From NCBI GenBank assembly GCA_030374805.1, contig JARGSG010000103.1:1-64000 (forward strand): DNA of 64,000 bases. The letters are read 5' to 3'. Position 1 is the first letter of the stretch, and each line of letters starts with the position of its first letter. Below are positions 30,679-41,644 of the stretch, in pieces. The position numbers and the translations under genes are program-made. The notes beneath the pieces were generated by a model. That model did not search any database, was not told the DNA's origin, and saw nothing but the letters and a program-made list of their open reading frames with translations. Source of the DNA: Gracilaria gracilis. Taxonomy: Eukaryota > Rhodophyta > Florideophyceae > Gracilariales > Gracilariaceae.

Positions 30679-31573
30679 TGTAGAGCAATACTTCACCGTC
30701 ATCGGTACTACTTATCCTACATCGAGGATATGAACTCCCGTTGGGATGATATGATGTGGTTGTTGCTAATGGCCCGAATACTTGGGTGAATTAGTCAAGG
30801 TGCATGATGAACCTTGTTAGGTGGAATGGAATATGGAACCACGTATGGTTATGAACACGTGGATGTTGTGTAGTGTAGTCGAGTGCAGTGACTCATGAGA
30901 TACCCTGACAGTGGGTTAGCCACGTGTACGGACCTCATGAGGTGTGCACTATATTATTTAATAGCTATAGTTTAATATCTAGTTGAACCTACTTAGGTGT
31001 GCGCGACCTCGCCTTCGCGAGCGCCAAGTAAACTCAACTGAGGTCCCCCTCCTTAACCAGAGGCTTGGTTCTAGTTCGTACTACCTTCGTAGGTTCACGA
31101 CCCCTTCGGGTGGGTAACCACGATTGGTTCCTGTACAACTATCCCCTCAGGATCACTTAGGAACCCCTCTAGGTCTGTTTCTATTTGTTCACCTGGACTA
31201 GGTTTGGATTCCGCCCCTGTATAGGGATAGTGACACAACTGCACCGTGTCGCTCCGCCTTTCGGGTCTGTTGCCGCCGGTTGGCACGACCCTTGGCTTCG
31301 CTCCGGGTTGGTTTACCTTGGAGGTTTTCCCCGTGTTTACGGTCCCTTTTTCCCCTCTTTTTCCCTCTTTTTCCCCCTTTCTCTGGGTTTCTGTGCTTCT
31401 CTCTTGATCACCATTCCCTTTTGGTTTCTCACCTCTGCAGGTATAGCCAGCAACCGTCTCCGGTCTTACACCCGGCTCCGAGTACGGGCAGAGGGTTCTG
31501 TCTCTGAGTTCACCTCCACAGGGAGCGGGACTCGGACATCCCGTGGACATTACCTCTTCAGGGCGTTGCTCCA
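30679..31573 (+). repeat. 3' LTR, uninterrupted (895 bp)
   Basis: It starts TGTAGAGC and ends CTCCA. Positions 30797-30798 (AA) are the pre-insertion target site of the giant transposon found in the other LTR. CAATTAT follows at 31574. Confidence 0.9.
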
Positions 31574-32420
31574 CAATTATGCCCGCCGTGGTACAGTATA
31601 TGGTCATTTTGAAATCACGACATTGGATCCGTTGTAGGCCGTTGTACAGCCCAAAGTACAACACCCTGAGGACATGTGTAGGATATAATAAGTCCGAATG
31701 CCTTCCTTTCTTGAACATCATTTGCCCCGAAAAAGTTCGGAGAAGGCCCAACATGGGTACGTATAATGTAGTTCGAATATAGTACAAAGTATATCCGACT
31801 ATGGCATACTTATGTGTCCTGTGAAAGGTCATTAAAATGCCCAATGATGGACTGCAACTCACTACAGATGGGTCCATTCTGAGTTATTTTGTTCACGTAT
31901 TGGTTGAGATGAGTCACAACGAAGAACGAATACACAATCTCAGACTGCACAACCATCCAGAAAGATGAGTTCCTTTACGAAGAACGAGGCGGATGTTGTC
32001 AGCGTTAATGACAAGAACTACGTAATAACGTGCAGATAGTGCTTTCCGAGTGCAAGTAATGGACATCTTCGAACTCCAGACAGTATTTCACGGCATGGAC
32101 GTGCACGATACGCAGTCTGGCATCCCAACAAGGTCAATAAAGTCTGATGATCCAGAACATACTCAATCTTGCACCAATTCGAAAAGCATACGATAGCCCC
32201 CAAGGCTAAAATGTTTTCTTCAGGCGATGACACTTCCTGTTATACGGTAAAAATTCAGAGAACACTTGAGGCACAATAATTCGCACATGTCAGCATGAAT
32301 CCAAACACGTATGGGAAGATAAGAGCAGAAACCCAACGCGCTTAGATACAACGGGACCCAGCCCAACTAGAAAACGCCGCCGGAATGTGTAGAGAAGAAG
32401 CAGTTCCCTGATTACTTCAC
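31574..32420. other. non-coding stretch right of the LTR element
   Basis: About 850 bp. It begins with the duplicated CAATTAT. No gene, RNA or clear repeat recognised; possibly the 3' flank or end region of the CACTA-type element that follows. I looked for terminal repeats here and found none I could defend. Confidence 0.4.
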
Positions 32421-33788
32421 CTAGTTGTGGCGAGAGGCTGTAGAGCGAGGCGGGCGGAAGCCAGATGCGTTCTTTCTCTTACTCATTCTGCGAGATCTGC
32501 GGCTTTGTTTGCGCGAGCTGCGAGACATGTTCACACTTTGCCTCGGAACAGGACCAATAGAATGACTGCTATCCAAAAACTCAGCATCACTAGAGTCATC
32601 ATCTGAGATACAATGATGATTCGACTCCCGCACTTGTCTAGAAGCCTTTGCACCAACCTTAGCCCTACTCTTCCTGGCCTTCTTTGCCGGAGGCTCGTCC
32701 TGAGAACTATCAGAATCGGACTGCTCATAGTCTTGCGAAGCCTCAGCACACGTTCGCTTTTTTGGCTTTGCTGTGAACTTTCTGGATATACGGCGGGACG
32801 TGATTGGTAACGTATCGCCTTCCTCACCTTCAGAGGCGAAAGCGTCGTTAGTTCCGTCTCCTTCCTGCTGCCCATCTCCACATACGTGCACTTGGGAAAC
32901 CTTTTCGACAGAGCGACGCGTTAGATTGAATCTACCAGAGCCACTACCTCCTTCCTCTTCGCCACTGATTTGACCATCTCCACGAAAACGTCCATCAACC
33001 TCATCTCGATCCGCTTGCGTGGCGCTGTTCGGAGCGGGATTCTCCCGCGCCTCATCTGATCGAAGTATTTTGGTTGAGCAACCTTGGCGTTGAGACCTAT
33101 CCTCGGTGACCTCTTCACGAGAAGATCTAGGACTCCCTGCAACGCGCCCTGCCCCGTCCGGGACGTTTCGTGCAAGTCTACTATCAGTACCTTCACCACG
33201 TGAGCGATCGGATTCTCTGCTCGCCCTATTCGCCCCACTACGTGCTCTAGATCGTTCGCGGGCTGCTTTCTTCGCGGCTTCGAGTTTTGCCTTTTTGTCG
33301 CGCTGCATTGCTTCTTTGATGAAATCAGTCGAGATCCAACTGTCCTGAGCCGCCTGCAACAAGGGAAACTTGTCCTCGATCTTTCGCTTGAGCTGCGAGA
33401 GAAGGTCAGCATACTCTATCTTGACGGAAGTAAAGGTACGCTCCCCTCTCTTGAGGTTCATGCGCTGGTAAAGAAAGGAGCGAATGAGATCTTTCACGCT
33501 GTTCGCCATCTCCGGATAAACCGGGAAGTCCTCGTTAGAAACACCCTCACCAGGAATATGTTCGCGATAGAGTCGGTTGAAGACAAGTCGCGCTGAGATC
33601 AGTGTCCCAGTCGGGATGCCGGGTTTGTCTGATGGCTTCATGCGCCTTTTATAGGCCGCGGTTGGAATACCGATAGTATTCGGAGCAACTACGAGAACAC
33701 TGGAAGAATAAGAGATGCCATTATTGGTCGGCGTCCTGGACGTAGAGTTGACATCGATGGTGACATCGGGAGTGACTCTGGAACCCAT
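32421..33788 (-). CDS. charged nuclear-type protein, probable partner of the CACTA transposase
   Basis: 455 residues, intact. Residues about 30-170 look globular (FNRLYREHIPGEG, KDLIRSFLYQRMNLKRGE). A Lys/Arg/Ala-rich helix (about 155-185, QRDKKAKLEAAKKAARERS) follows, then long Ser/Arg/Glu-rich disordered sequence with several basic clusters (KKARKSRAK, SRRMSKRK). No family recognised. It is read divergently from the tnp2-like transposase at 34596 across 800 bp. CACTA elements usually encode such a DNA-binding second protein, so this role is inferred from position and composition only. Confidence 0.55.
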   Translation of the reverse strand: MGSRVTPDVTIDVNSTSRTPTNNGISYSSSVLVVAPNTIGIPTAAYKRRMKPSDKPGIPTGTLISARLVFNRLYREHIPGEGVSNEDFPVYPEMANSVKDLIRSFLYQRMNLKRGERTFTSVKIEYADLLSQLKRKIEDKFPLLQAAQDSWISTDFIKEAMQRDKKAKLEAAKKAARERSRARSGANRASRESDRSRGEGTDSRLARNVPDGAGRVAGSPRSSREEVTEDRSQRQGCSTKILRSDEARENPAPNSATQADRDEVDGRFRGDGQISGEEEGGSGSGRFNLTRRSVEKVSQVHVCGDGQQEGDGTNDAFASEGEEGDTLPITSRRISRKFTAKPKKRTCAEASQDYEQSDSDSSQDEPPAKKARKSRAKVGAKASRQVRESNHHCISDDDSSDAEFLDSSHSIGPVPRQSVNMSRSSRKQSRRSRRMSKRKNASGFRPPRSTASRHN

Positions 33789-34595
33789 CGAGAAGAAGAT
33801 TCAATTGCGACTATGTGCAAAGTAATGCATGTGAAGGAGCACTCAGCGAGAGATTCAGTCTTCAGTCAGCTTCAGTAACGCTTTCTCTCTCAATGTAGGA
33901 GAGGGGGGAGACGTGTCGACAGAAACGTACGTACCTGATACTTCTACGTGAAGAACAGACGAAACGGGAAGGCACCCGAGGAACAAAGAGACGAGGATGA
34001 GGGCAGGGTGCCGAGCTACTCCACACTCGAGCAAGCAAGCGTGGACGATGGAGGAAAGCCACAGGACCATCTTGCTTTTCAAGTTGTGGCGCCATCGCAC
34101 GTCAAGTAGTGGAGCCATCGGGATAGAGCGAGCGCATCTTTCACTCGAAGAGAAAGCAAGAGCCAGTTTGAGCATTGAGTGTGGTCCGATCCTTTCAGAA
34201 ATCATTCTTCTCACGTGCTTGTCCAAATTAATTTCATGATATTCGCCTATAGGCATCAAAGTATATCCCGAATTAGTGTGCCTAATCATTAACTCCGGCC
34301 CCGCCGTGAGTACTCTCATGTCCCCACTCGCGAAGATCACCGCACAATGTCATCCGATTATCCGAGGAGAAAGAGAAAGGGAAGATGGGAAACAGCTTTC
34401 TCTCCCTCTCAATTAGCACTTGACAATGGTCATTCTGATCCTGAAAACGTGCCCTCTCCAGAACCCCCGCAATGCCGGTTGCACATAATCGATGAATGGC
34501 GTCCCAGGAAAAGAATATGTCGTTAGGAATATGAAACGCAGGCAAAAGAGCAGGGCAAAGGTCACAGAACCAAGGAAGCCCACGTCACATCACAG
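33789..34595. promoter_or_regulatory. divergent spacer between the two genes of the CACTA-type element
   Basis: About 800 bp with presumed promoters. A minus-strand open frame at 33855-34340 (161 aa) has a hydrophobic end but no recognisable domain and lies head-to-tail in the spacer; not called as a gene. Confidence 0.4.
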
Positions 34596-37258
34596 TTGGT
34601 ACCCGGTAATGATTATGTACCAGACTTTGATTGCGATAGTATCCAACCACATATCAACGACGCAGTGAACAGCCCAAACATTCTCGTTCAAAGTGACATT
34701 AGTGCCATAGATGCTAAGAGCGGCCAGCTTCGTAATGGTAACAATGACGGCAGTCACTCTGCTGAGCCATCAATTTCACCAGGTACCTCTTATTCGTCGC
34801 GTGTGGAATCTTCAGATTACCGATCTGCGCGAGAGTACGAATCTGAGCCAGAAAATGAGTTTGAAGAAGGGACTATTGACATGGAGGAGTCGAACTCCGT
34901 ATGTGCTTCCGAGTTTAGGAGATTGAGTTCGTTTCTATACACATCCGAGCTGTCCGGTATTTCTCACAGAACAATAGAGAAACTGGTTGCTTCTAAACCT
35001 ATAGGAGCCGCAGTGTCGTACAGACAGATGGGATCTTACGCGGTTCGAAAGTCTCTTGCCACCAAAGCATTTGTGCGAATGTGCAAAAAGGGTCATTGTG
35101 CTGCAGCTGGAAGCCTAAAGCTGTCCAAAAATAGTCCAGTTTGCAAAGGAACCCTCAGAGGGAAAGGAAGTGCAAAGTTCTGGTACATGAACCCATCGTC
35201 TGCGATTAGGGCACTATGTAGAGCTCGCGACTCGTTTGCAGAATTGCAAAACGGATGGAACAGAATAAGAAATTCCTTTCACTGCGTAGAAAGCAATGGG
35301 AAGAACCACGACTTTTACCACGGTCACATGTTTCGGCGAGTTTACGAAAAGTATCTTGAACCCCATGGGGAATTATCGGATGAACTTCTCGTTTTCTTAA
35401 CCTTTTCAACGGATGGATTCCAATGTTCACGAAATAGACGTGGTGAGCCGGTGTCATCGTGGCCACTCGTTTGTACGATCCTCAACTACAGTCCGAAAGA
35501 AAGAGCAAGAGCAAACAATGCCCTTATACTAGGGGTTGTGCCCGGATCGCACGCTTCTGAGTATTTCGATACGTTCCTTCACCACATTATCGATGATTTT
35601 CGCAGGTTGGAGAAAGGCATTTCCATAGTTTGTCATGACAAGAAAGTACGCAATGTACGAGTATTCATGACTTTCTTCACAGCAGACTGGCCTGCTGCCT
35701 CAAAGATTCTGGGTTACAAAGGACACACTGCTTCTTTGTTTTGTAGATTTTGTCTCAAAAAGAAGACTTACCTCTCAGCTCTCAAGTCTTCTTTCGTCGT
35801 ACCGGACATTCCAGAAAGTGTCGTTCGCACATGGGTAGTCAGTTCCCGTTACTGTGATACGGCAGCTCAGAGAAGGGAGGTCATAGATATAGAATGTGGA
35901 TCCCAAAGAAATCTTCAAGATATATTATCCTCTTGGAGAAAACTTCGAAGTCACGGGATCACAGAAAACGAGCGAAGAAACATTTCCAAGAGTACTGGCA
36001 TCAAGAAGGATTGCTGTTTTCGCAAACTATCCATGGATCACAAGTACTCTTACCCCTACGATATTATGCATCTCGTCTTGATTGGGTGGACTAAACATTT
36101 GGTTAAGCTTCTCTGCGGTTCCCATCATCATCACGAACGCTTGCACACTCGGCCAAAATATTGTATCCCCACCAGTACTCTCGAAAACATTAACAGAGAA
36201 ATGAATCGCTGTACAAATGGTATTCCGGCGTCATGGGGTCGAACGATTATGCCACTTAATGAACTGGAAAGATACAAGGCAGAAGACCTGAAGCGTCTTG
36301 CCGAGTGGTACTTGCTACCCTTTCTTCACCGCTTCAATGTTGAGGGAAACAAACTTGAACTTTGGAAACTGACTTCCAAGCTGGTTTCTATTCATTCCAA
36401 TACCGGTGCGAAAACCACGTAGCGTTGGAACTAGAACATGCTGTGCGGGAGGCGTATGTAAGATTTGTTCGAGAGTTCTATTCTGATTCTTCAGAAGCCT
36501 TTTGTTTCACGCCATCGACCCATGCTATGCTACACCTTCCAGAGCTGTTGAGTCAATGTGGTCCGCTGCCCATCACGTCTCAGTTTCTGATTGAGAGACT
36601 CCTCGGCGAGATGGGGAGGAGATTGACCAGCAAAATCCACGTCCACTCTCATATGTTCCACAAAAATCATCGGCTTTTGCGCATTAGACTTATGAACAAC
36701 GGTATTGCCCCCAAAGTGCCAGGAGAATCAAGCCTTCTACTAGAAAGCGATATTGAAAGCCGTTCTCACATGTCCTCTGACCAGGGAGAAGAGCATGAGT
36801 TTCATGAGGGAATCGAAGTTATTGGGGTCGGACGGGGTGTAACCAATACGAATCGCTTCCAAGCTCCATTGCAGAAATTCATGATGGAAAATCTTCCGCA
36901 GACTAGAAGTTCTTGCAGTATTGTCTCGGTGAAGCAATACAAGTCCGCGCGGATAACACAGAAAAATACGACGTTCACTGTGGAGACGGAGAAGATCTTC
37001 AATGAGAGAGCGAGAAAGCGAGACGATGCACGTCAAAAGTTCTGTATTGCCGCAGAGTTTGCTACCCACGACACTGATGATTATGCGGGGCCCTCATTGT
37101 CCGTCTCCGAAGCCACTTCAGAAGAGAGAAATGTCAGGGGGTTGTACTATGGCGATTTGAAAAACATATATGAGATACAAGTCCAAGTTGATTCCGTAGA
37201 TGAAAAGGAAAGAAAACGAATGATTCATGTGTCATTTGTCGATATTCGTTGGCATTAA
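34596..37258 (+). pseudogene. tnp2-like CACTA transposase, interrupted by one frame change
   Basis: The first frame (34596-36422, 608 aa) has LTFSTDGFQCSRNRRGE followed by SSWPLVCTILNYSPKERA and LGVVPG, the classic STDG...WP...NL-P block of tnp2-type transposases. It then has FCRFCLKKK (Cys pair) and SYPYDIMHLVLIGWTKHLVK (typical D-xMH block). A second frame (from about 36362 to 37258) continues with STHAMLHLPELLSQCGPL and LIERLLGEMGRRL, matching the family's C-terminal H-x-L-x-H...CGP...E-x-x-x-G block. The two frames overlap at 36362-36422, so one indel or an unrecognised small intron separates them. This is a different family from the giant transposon's enzyme. Confidence 0.7.
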
Positions 37259-38836
37259 AAATGCTTTTACAACGAATCTCTCGATCTATGCTACACAAGA
37301 GATCGACGCGCTTCGGGAACAAGTTTGGAACTGTCGAACTGTATACAAAGGCCAATTGGCACTCTCGACATTTCAGGTCGTCGGTATTTTCTCGACAAGA
37401 AGCGTAGATCTTATATGGTTGAATCGGCTCGAGTGGTTATGCCAACCATAGAGTATACAACCAGGTGATTTCGGATTCCAGTTCCCTTCTGGGGTTCTAG
37501 AAGGGTGAATATTGCAGAAACGATTGCGTACATAGGTATATGGTGGAAAATGGTTTGAATCGTAACTGGCAAGAACGACACTGAATCAAAAAGTTGGATC
37601 GGTTGAGAACATCTTCACAGGAGACTGCTATGCTGCTTGCTGCCGCTCCAAAAAGAAATGTAGAGATGACGAGAGACCTGCATTGCTTGTTTGTACTTCT
37701 CTTCCAATTCGACGTGAAACGAATAGAACAGTTCTTCTATTTCATGATCGATTGATTCCCAACTCGATGGAAAGGGTCCAATCTCATTGATGGATAATAA
37801 AAACATGCCTTGACGATGGAGAGAAGTCCACCATAATTACTGCTGCCGTGGCTATTGATAGTAACTCTAGGTTGCATTTTGTTGGACAGATTCTTGATCG
37901 GTTGCGCCAGCATTGTGAGATAGGTTCCGACGTCTTCATTGGTACAATTATATTCCATTCTCAGAACAGTGCATATGTTGATAAGATATGTGATTGAACA
38001 AACATCGTGGCATAAATGCGGTTGAAAAGGCAAGAAGTGCAACATGGGGATGATATAAATAAACGATCGATGTGTAACACGAGCAACCGGTTCATGTGGA
38101 GAGATGGTACTGGCGCAGAAAAAAAGTACACGGCGGAAGTAATTGTAGCAGAGCACAAGACCAAACTGAAAACGCTGTACGAAATGATAGCGGTACGATG
38201 AGCGAAGTGCCGTTGTTATGTTGCGTACGTCCCTGTGGAAATCAATCGGTTGAACAACATGCTAGTGCCATTTTCAATTCTGCGAGTGAGCAAGTCATGT
38301 AGCACTGAAGATCGATCCAGAAGCAGACCGTTCGTCGTAGAGCAGCGTCGGCGCCGTTCACACAGTGTGTCAATTAGCTTGTATTCTGAAGCAGGTTATT
38401 GGTCAGAATGGGGGACACGATTGCTTAAATCTAGGCTTGCAATTGGCCATATCGGGGGACACGAAATGAACAATCATCTCCCTGGTTGGCGGTGTTCTGC
38501 AGATGACGGGCAGCGTACAGGCAGCGTACAGGCAGGGGCAACCACGATGGCTATCCGCGATGAGAGCAGATCCCTGTCCATAACGAACGCAAGAGTCGAA
38601 CTGCTCGACAACGACTTGTAGTTCTTTGCATCACTCGAATATTAGGAAGGACATGGTTGATGTAGGCGAGTAAATCATGTGCGCGCAGCGCCGGAACGGC
38701 TGGAGCTGTACAGACAAAGCGCGACTGTACAATAATATAACAGAGACGGAACACACGACTCGACGCAGGTCGTCGAACAAATCTGGCAGCCATCTCCGCA
38801 TTCCTCTGAGCGCAACATCAGGATCCCTATTTAGAG
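37259..38836. other. non-coding stretch
   Basis: About 1.6 kb with no supportable gene. A 10-base direct repeat (GGCAGCGTAC) occurs twice near 38510-38525. Short frames in this part show no domain. Confidence 0.45.
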
Positions 38837-39272
38837 TTAACTCACCTCTTTAAAGTCGAAGATATGCTCCGTCGTCTTCTCTTTGCCACCGCAAGTGAAA
38901 CGATTGACTGCGTTTGGCATCCGTGATCCACTGCAACGCGGAGCGCGAGCGTGGCTATGCCAAAACGCAGCAGTGCGGCGAACGTCACCATCGCACCACG
39001 TGCTGCCGAGCCGTGGGTCTCCGCGCGCTCGCGCACCGCAACGCGCACAGCACCGCCGAGCGGAACGTCGCGCACGACAGCAGCACCCCGTACAGTAGCT
39101 GCACTTGACCCAGAGGCCCTGTATAGACACCAGTGTCCTGCCGCATGTTCCCGCCGTCACGAGCGCCATTCGCCGTAGCGCCTCACTGCATTTCGTCCCA
39201 CCGCAGTATCGCATGTGGCGGCGCTTGGTCGTACGCTCTCGGCAGCGAGCACGCGCGCTGCCACACCTGGCG
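38837..39272. other. GC-rich stretch, decayed 3' flank of the PAP2 gene
   Basis: Very CG-rich; all long open frames are Arg/Ala-rich in several frames at once, as expected from GC bias. No gene supported. Confidence 0.35.
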
Positions 39273-39716
39273 CTACTGACGACTGCCACACGTGATGACC
39301 AGCACCCCCAGCACAAAGCCAGGGATAGCGTCGGACGGGTAACGCGAGCCCATGTTGATGCGCGCAAAGGCAATCAGAGTCGCCACGCTCCCAATGGCCA
39401 GCCACAGTTCGAGGGCGCTCAGCGGTTGCGGCAGCAGCCCCTTCAGGTGCAACGACAGCGCCACAAGCGACGAGACCATCGAGGCGCACACGACGGCGCG
39501 CGACGAAAACGACGACGTGCGGTTCTGTCGTAATAGCAGCGCTCGACCTACCAGCCACGGCCGCGGTCGGTAGATGAACATTTTGGGCACCTGGCGGATG
39601 ATGCGCAGAACCAGCAGCACGGACGATCACAGCGTGGCAGCAATGTCGTACGGCAGTGCGTACAGAGCGGGCGGCGCGACGAGGGACACCGCGATAGAGG
39701 TGAGGAAGGTCAAGTC
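39273..39716 (-). pseudogene. PAP2-type phosphatase remnant
   Basis: The main frame (39620 down to 39273) reads KMFIYRPRPW (motif C1, KxxxxxxRP), SSFSSRAVV at the place of PSGH (C2) and FARINMGSRYPSDAIPG at the place of SRxxxxxHxxxD (C3). In C3 the catalytic His is Arg, and the C2 His is missing. Upstream in the same frame LTFLTSIAVSLVAPPALYA, a membrane-helix-like sequence, continues beyond an in-frame TGA at 39627-39629 and is cut by TAG near 39717. PAP2 enzymes dephosphorylate lipid or inositol phosphates in membranes. The lost catalytic residues and stops say this copy is dead. Confidence 0.6.
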
Positions 39717-41137
39717 CTATACTACAGACATGTACAAGACCATTCGTTAGCGCCGACAGAGCACAACAGCGCGATCGTGAAACGCGGCGAAGACTTGCTC
39801 CAGCAATGACGGAAACGGCAGTTGAAAGCCATCGCACGGCCGAGGAATGAAGCCCGCTGCGCAGTGGCACTTGGACGCCGCAGGCGAGGCAGCCGCCGAT
39901 GACTACGGCGGTTGCTTAGAGGCGTCCATCACCGCTCACAGGGCGTGCGCTCAGTGGCAGGGGGATGGGGAGGGCTGGAGCGGAGGGGAGGAGAAGGGAC
40001 GATGGGGGGGGTGTGAGGAATTGTAGAGTGGAAGAGGATGGAGTCCACGTATGGGATGGTGGAGGGGAACGAAGAGGAGACAGGGAACGGGGAGGGGAAA
40101 GGGTGCGAGCGGTGCAGTGCGCGCACGGAAAGCAATAATGTTAGATTGCCATAGGCGAGAAAGGCCATGTGCGGCGAGCAGCGAGTGCGCGCAACACGTG
40201 TGCATTTGACGGCGTATTTTGGGACACGCGGTGGCGAACGTCTTCAGTGCACGCTTTTGCGTTGCTTCTCCGTGCCTTCTACCTTCAGAGAGCGCCCTTT
40301 CTCACGCCGCTCCACGTGTGACGCATCATCGCTTGGATTAGAGGCGCACGTAGGCACTCACGAGCGGTGGCTGCCCTTCGAAAGAGTCACCGGTGTGTCC
40401 CGCCTCGTTTGCCCGCCACCTGCGACACTACTGCTCTCGCCGCCCTCGTCGCTGCTCTCAATCACTTCCTTTGTTCTCAGGATGCGCAGGTGGTTTGCGC
40501 ATTGTTCGTGTGGATTCGTCGCGGGGAGGAATGGCGCTGCACACGTCGTCTCATATCCGCTTTTTCCTGCGGCTGAAACGTGCTGACAAGACCAATACAC
40601 AACTTATTCTCTTCCACCGTCCGCTTGATCCTTCGACGCTTAGTGGCGACACCTTCGTGATCCCACTCGAGAGCGCCTCTTTTCCGATTCCTTCTCAGCG
40701 ATCAAGTGGTGGCTCGACATACTTTGCTCTCCATTGTTGTCTTGCCGCCGTCTACATTCGTTCTGTTCCACTTGCCACCCTCCGGCACTTTCTTTGCTGC
40801 GGCACCGTGCCTTTGCTCCGGTTGCTGTTGCTCACCCTTGTCCACGCCTGCATCATGCAAACGAACAGTACGTGTTCCCTCCAGTTGGGCATTGCTTCCT
40901 CCCTTCACAACCCTTTCCTTTCTGTTCACTGTGCTCACGGGAATTCTAATCGTCAGCCTCACGTTCCCTCCCGCCAATGCTTCACCCTCTGTTTCGCCGT
41001 CCTTCGTGTTGCCGTTAGCTTGCGATTCCTCCTTGCAAACAGTAGGTGTATCTTTTGCATCGCATGCACCACAATCACTAGACCTATGTGGGTGAAGCGT
41101 ATCACTTTCCTTCTGCTTACCGTGGCACAAAACGTGC
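39717..41137. other. GC-rich stretch without a confident gene
   Basis: Several overlapping frames on both strands (plus 40393-41298, plus 40706-41095, minus 40702-41241) are open, but none carries a recognisable domain. The plus frames are Ser/Leu/Cys-rich; the minus frame is Lys/Glu/Gly-rich and could be a disordered extension of the ORF at 41138-41644. A degenerate host gene is likely. Confidence 0.3.
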
Positions 41138-41644
41138 TTAATTTGCTTGTTGCCTTCCTCCACCACAACGTTCTTCTCTCGCGCAATTCTTCCTATCATA
41201 ACTGTCAAGCAGCTCACTCTTGGCAGAGAACAAGTAAACAATTTCGCGCTTCACAGCGTGAAGAAAGTCAACTTCCTGCGTGTACAGTTGCACGATGACG
41301 GAAACCATGTGCGAAAAGTCTCCGAGATACCTCTTGAGTTGGTTCTCGTACACCGTCTCCTTGCGCATCTCTCTGGTTGATTTTATGGTACATTCAGCTG
41401 AACAAAGCAGCTTCCGAAGGATTGTCCAAGCCGTCATTCTCTGTCCAATCGATGATTTCACGTCTTTGCTCACCACAGAGAACTTGTCCACTTCGTACAG
41501 CTTGTTGGACTCCACCAGCAGCGACGCTTGAATTAACAAGCCTAGATTGTTCATGATCAAGCCATAATTCTTCGAGGTTGAACCAAACGCGCGTCGATCG
41601 AGCGAAACCTTGTGATTGTCAACGCCGTACCACCGACTCTCCTA
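41138..41644 (-). CDS. unrecognised helical protein, possibly part of a decayed gene
   Basis: The listed Met start is at 41560 (140 aa), but the frame is open and protein-like upstream to about 41644 (VDNHKVSLDRRAFGSTSKNY). The sequence is amphipathic-helical (LLIQASLLVESNKLYEVDKF, LKRYLGDFSHMVSVIVQLY). No family recognised. The end (after LLDSYD) turns basic and low-complexity, suggesting a frame change near 41200. It lies among other decayed host genes, so it may be an exon or a pseudogene. Confidence 0.4.

Larger units (their letters stand above)
1716..31573 (+). mobile_element. LTR retroelement with a giant DNA transposon nested in its 5' LTR
   Basis: Two 895-bp LTRs (1716-1835 plus 22233-23009, and 30679-31573) begin with TG and end with CA, followed on the inside by a primer-binding site and preceded by a polypurine tract. 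Both flanks carry CAATTAT, consistent with a target duplication. Without the nested transposon the element is about 9.46 kb. Visible parts in order are a gag-like ORF with a zinc knuckle, a retropepsin-like ORF and the start of a reverse-transcriptase-like region, which suggests a Gypsy/Ty3-type element. The interior beyond this is broken, with many breaks, although the LTRs differ at only about four positions by eye. This looks like a young insertion of a defective, probably trans-mobilised lineage. Confidence 0.8.

Noticed and set aside
40393-41298. 301-aa plus-strand ORF
   Set aside because: Ser/Leu/Cys-rich without any domain, in a GC-rich stretch where several frames are open on both strands.
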